From Nitrososphaera sp. (GTDB taxonomy: Archaea > Thermoproteota > Nitrososphaeria > Nitrososphaerales > Nitrososphaeraceae), in the NCBI GenBank assembly GCA_025929855.1, contig JAICPK010000063.1:1-6031 (forward strand): DNA of 6,031 bases, given 5' to 3'. Each line of letters starts with the position of its first letter. Positions within the stretch are counted from its first letter, which is position 1. Of this stretch, positions 4,585 through 6,031 are shown piece after piece. Made by a program: the position numbers and the translations under genes. A model generated the notes under the pieces. That model did no database searches and was not told where the DNA came from. It was given only the letters and a program-made list of their open reading frames with translations.

Positions 4585-5610
4585 CTAGTCATCCTCTTTT
4601 TCTCTTGCTGTCCTTTTCTTTGGCAGTTCTGAGTCGATATCGTCAATGCCCTTTTCATTTACAGTAAATCTGACATCAGAGTATGGGTGGTATGGCGAGT
4701 CAATTATCTTCGCTATTCTGTCATTGCCAGCTTTGCGTAGGTATATCCTATATGTTGATGCATGTCCTATTACGTTTCCGCCTGCTGGTTTGGTGGGGTC
4801 TCCAAAGAATGTGTCTGGCGTAGACTGAACTTGGTTCGTAACAATGATTGCTACATTATAAATTTCAGCGATCTTTACCAGCTTATGCATGATACTGTTG
4901 AGACGCTGCTGCCTATCTGCTAGAGTGCCTCGGCCAGCAAACTCGGCGCGATGGAGAGAAATGATGCTATCAATTATTATCATTTTGGCCTTAAAGTCGT
5001 CGATGTATTTACCCATCGACTTGATTATTAGCTCAAGATGGCTGCTATTATAAGCCTTGCATATTGCTACCTTCTTCAGTATTTCACTTGGGTCCAAACC
5101 TCTTGCTCTTGCTATTTGATCTACTCTTTCTGGTCTAAATGTTCCTTCAGTGTCGATCAATATGGCTCCGCCGCCAAGTCCGGCTTGTTCTATTGGCATC
5201 TGGGCAGTGACACATAAGGTATGGCATATCTGTGATTTGCCGCTTCCAAATTCACCGTAAAACTCTGTAATTGCTTGAGTCTCAATACCGCCAAGTAGCA
5301 GTTCGTCAAGAGATTTTGCTCCAGTGCTGCAGCGCAAAAGAGACTTTCTCTTTTCAAGCTCAACGTCTGCTGTAATAAATTCATTATCAAGTATGCCGCT
5401 CTCCCTTAGCAGCTTTTGCGCTGCCATGATAAAAGTAGCAGCAGTTTCTTTTGAGCCGCCTAAATCTGTGGCTAGCTCCTCGGGTATTGCTGTAGCCAGC
5501 TCCATAACTGAACCTATGCCTGCTTCCTTCATTTTGCGGGCTGTAGTTGGCCCAATACCTTCAATATCCTCTATCTCTAATTCTGCTACATTTCTTGAAG
5601 CATTTGTCAT
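4585..5610 (-). CDS. radA: DNA repair and recombination protein RadA
   Basis: This 341-residue archaeal RecA/Rad51-family recombinase forms ATP-dependent filaments on single-stranded DNA and carries out strand exchange in homologous recombination. The N-terminal domain has a helix-hairpin-helix (IEGIGPTTARKMKEAGI, residues 16-32). The linker holds the polymerisation motif FITA (78-81). The ATPase core has Walker A GEFGSGKS (119-126), DTEGTFRPER (153-162) and Walker B MIIID (210-214). The conserved HRAEFAGRGTLADRQQ (220-235) and the DNA-binding L2 region with VTNQVQSTPDTFFGDP then follow, and the C-terminus is a charged Lys/Glu/Asp tail. The N-terminal HhH domain and full length distinguish it from the paralogue RadB. 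The ATG at 5610 lies about 28 bases from a strong TATA box, so the mRNA is probably leaderless. It is convergent with trpD, with one base between stop codons. Confidence 0.97.
   Translation of the reverse strand: MTNASRNVAELEIEDIEGIGPTTARKMKEAGIGSVMELATAIPEELATDLGGSKETAATFIMAAQKLLRESGILDNEFITADVELEKRKSLLRCSTGAKSLDELLLGGIETQAITEFYGEFGSGKSQICHTLCVTAQMPIEQAGLGGGAILIDTEGTFRPERVDQIARARGLDPSEILKKVAICKAYNSSHLELIIKSMGKYIDDFKAKMIIIDSIISLHRAEFAGRGTLADRQQRLNSIMHKLVKIAEIYNVAIIVTNQVQSTPDTFFGDPTKPAGGNVIGHASTYRIYLRKAGNDRIAKIIDSPYHPYSDVRFTVNEKGIDDIDSELPKKRTAREKEDD
4594..4622 (+). terminator. T-rich tract, candidate trpGD terminator inside radA antisense
   Basis: About 10 bases past the trpD stop the plus strand has TCTTTTTCTC and then TCCTTTTCTTTGG, two T clusters suited to archaeal intrinsic termination. 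The same bases encode the charged KKRTAREKEDD tail of RadA on the other strand. Confidence 0.35.
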
Positions 5611-5633
5611 TGGATAGTAGTTTTTTAAAGGAG

Positions 5634-5642
5634 CTATATAAT
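5634..5642 (-). promoter_or_regulatory. radA: TATA box of radA
   Basis: The minus strand reads ATTATATAG, a strong TATA element centred about 28 bases before the radA ATG. Transcription should start at or within a base or two of the start codon, giving a leaderless mRNA. Confidence 0.6.
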
Positions 5643-5888
5643 GAATGGTGCACTGCAGGGGGAGGGGGCGTATGGAGACAGCAATTTAGAATACTAACAA
5701 GGAGTTTGGGAGCATCCTTATGCTAATTCGCCCATTGAGTTATCGTGTACATTTTTTGTTTTGCTTTTGAAGTGTATTGCACAAGTACATTAGGTGTATA
5801 TTATTTCAGGCCTGGTCTGTCAAGCACTACAGGAGGTGTCCAACGCATTCCCACTCTAAATCATAACAGTTGCTTCTGTTTTTAGAAT
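5643..5888. other. Non-coding stretch upstream of radA, no gene recognised
   Basis: Both strands hold only short open frames: for example 18 codons from 5641 (plus), about 49 codons ending before 5884 with no ATG (plus), and 15 codons starting MRWTPPVV on the minus strand near 5846. None has a recognisable motif. Near the left end is a G-rich run (GGGGGAGGGGG, about 5658-5668). No tRNA arms or T-loop consensus, CRISPR-type repeats or insertion-sequence ends were found. Confidence 0.5.
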
Positions 5889-5896
5889 CCTTATAG
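5889..5896 (+). promoter_or_regulatory. TATA-like element before the right-edge ORF
   Basis: CCTTATAG lies with its centre about 36 bases before the ATG at 5929, the spacing seen for the other promoters in this window. The match is moderate. Confidence 0.28.
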
Positions 5897-5928
5897 AAAT
5901 GTACGCGTATACTTTGTCTCCATGTACA

Positions 5929-6031
5929 ATGTTAACAACCGTGAGGAAAAGAGGTAGTATTTCTTATGTTGCAGATAGCCTAGTTGAGGCAAAAGTATCT
6001 TTGCGATCTTCTGACCTGCTATATTTTTATA
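5929..6031 (+). CDS. Start of an unidentified ORF, truncated by the window edge
   Basis: From the ATG at 5929 the frame stays open for 34 codons to the window end (MLTTVRKRGSISYVADSL at the N-terminus). An in-frame ATG at 5899 would add ten residues, but it lies almost on the TATA-like element, so 5929 is the better start if that promoter is real. There is no Shine-Dalgarno sequence, consistent with a leaderless gene. The visible part is basic at first, then mixed, with no signal peptide or recognisable domain. It is too short to assign and may not be a gene; the flanking sequence would settle it. Confidence 0.35.
   Translation, partial: MLTTVRKRGSISYVADSLVEAKVSLRSSDLLYFY

Noticed and set aside
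5324..5617. Plus-strand 97-codon open frame opposite the radA 5' end.
   Set aside because: Its Ser/Ala-rich composition is the reverse complement of the radA N-terminal coding sequence, and there is no independent evidence for it.
5656..5670. G-rich run as a possible G-quadruplex.
   Set aside because: Only two long G-runs are present, not four, so an intramolecular quadruplex is not supported.
5831..5841. GGAGGTG, a near-perfect Shine-Dalgarno match on the plus strand (and 16S 3'-end-like CACCTCCT on the minus strand).
   Set aside because: No ATG, GTG or TTG follows at a useful distance on the plus strand, and surrounding sequence does not resemble 16S rRNA beyond this short match.
5643..6031. 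tRNA, C/D-box RNA or CRISPR repeat in the right-hand spacer.
   Set aside because: No T-loop consensus, no paired C and D boxes and no direct repeats of suitable length and spacing were found by eye.

Overview
The window reads as a chromosomal segment of an archaeon, most likely a thaumarchaeote (Nitrososphaerota, soil-type ammonia-oxidiser lineage). The evidence is an archaeal/eukaryal-type release factor (aRF1), a RadA recombinase with an N-terminal helix-hairpin-helix domain, an archaeal type II phosphorylating GAPDH, an XRE-CBS regulator of a kind common in archaea, TATA-box promoters, and first genes with almost no leader. The species cannot be fixed from the sequence; the phylum call is inference from protein style.

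Layout. The 5' part of prf1 (aRF1) runs leftward off the window edge (687 to 1). A 101-bp spacer with back-to-back TATA boxes separates it from a rightward XRE-CBS regulator (789-1343). That gene meets, tail to tail, a 41-residue cysteine-rich putative zinc protein on the minus strand (1348-1473). A poorly understood 185-bp stretch follows, then the type II GAPDH gene gap on the minus strand (1659-2714). The 205-bp gap/trpG divergent region carries promoters for both sides. On the trp side it also carries a 13-codon mini-ORF with a Trp codon and a possible hairpin that would mask the trpG ribosome-binding site. trpG (2920-3507) and trpD (3504-4583) overlap by ATGA and form a two-gene operon with no trpE beside them. 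radA (5610 to 4585) is convergent with trpD, with one base between the stop codons. The final 420 bp is mostly non-coding, and a short unidentified ORF runs off the right edge from 5929.

Functionally this is mostly housekeeping: translation termination, central carbon metabolism (GAPDH, presumably gluconeogenic in an autotroph), tryptophan biosynthesis (amidotransferase and phosphoribosyl transfer steps), and recombinational DNA repair. No mobile element, CRISPR array, tRNA or rRNA was seen. Most promoters place the start codon about 28-41 bases from the TATA centre, so those genes are probably leaderless or nearly so. trpG and trpD instead carry Shine-Dalgarno-like sequences. That contrast is what makes the trpG leader worth a second look: a mini-ORF ending in Trp-His-Leu-stop overlaps the strand that could pair with the trpG ribosome-binding site, an arrangement resembling translational attenuation. 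It is a hypothesis read by eye, not a demonstrated system.
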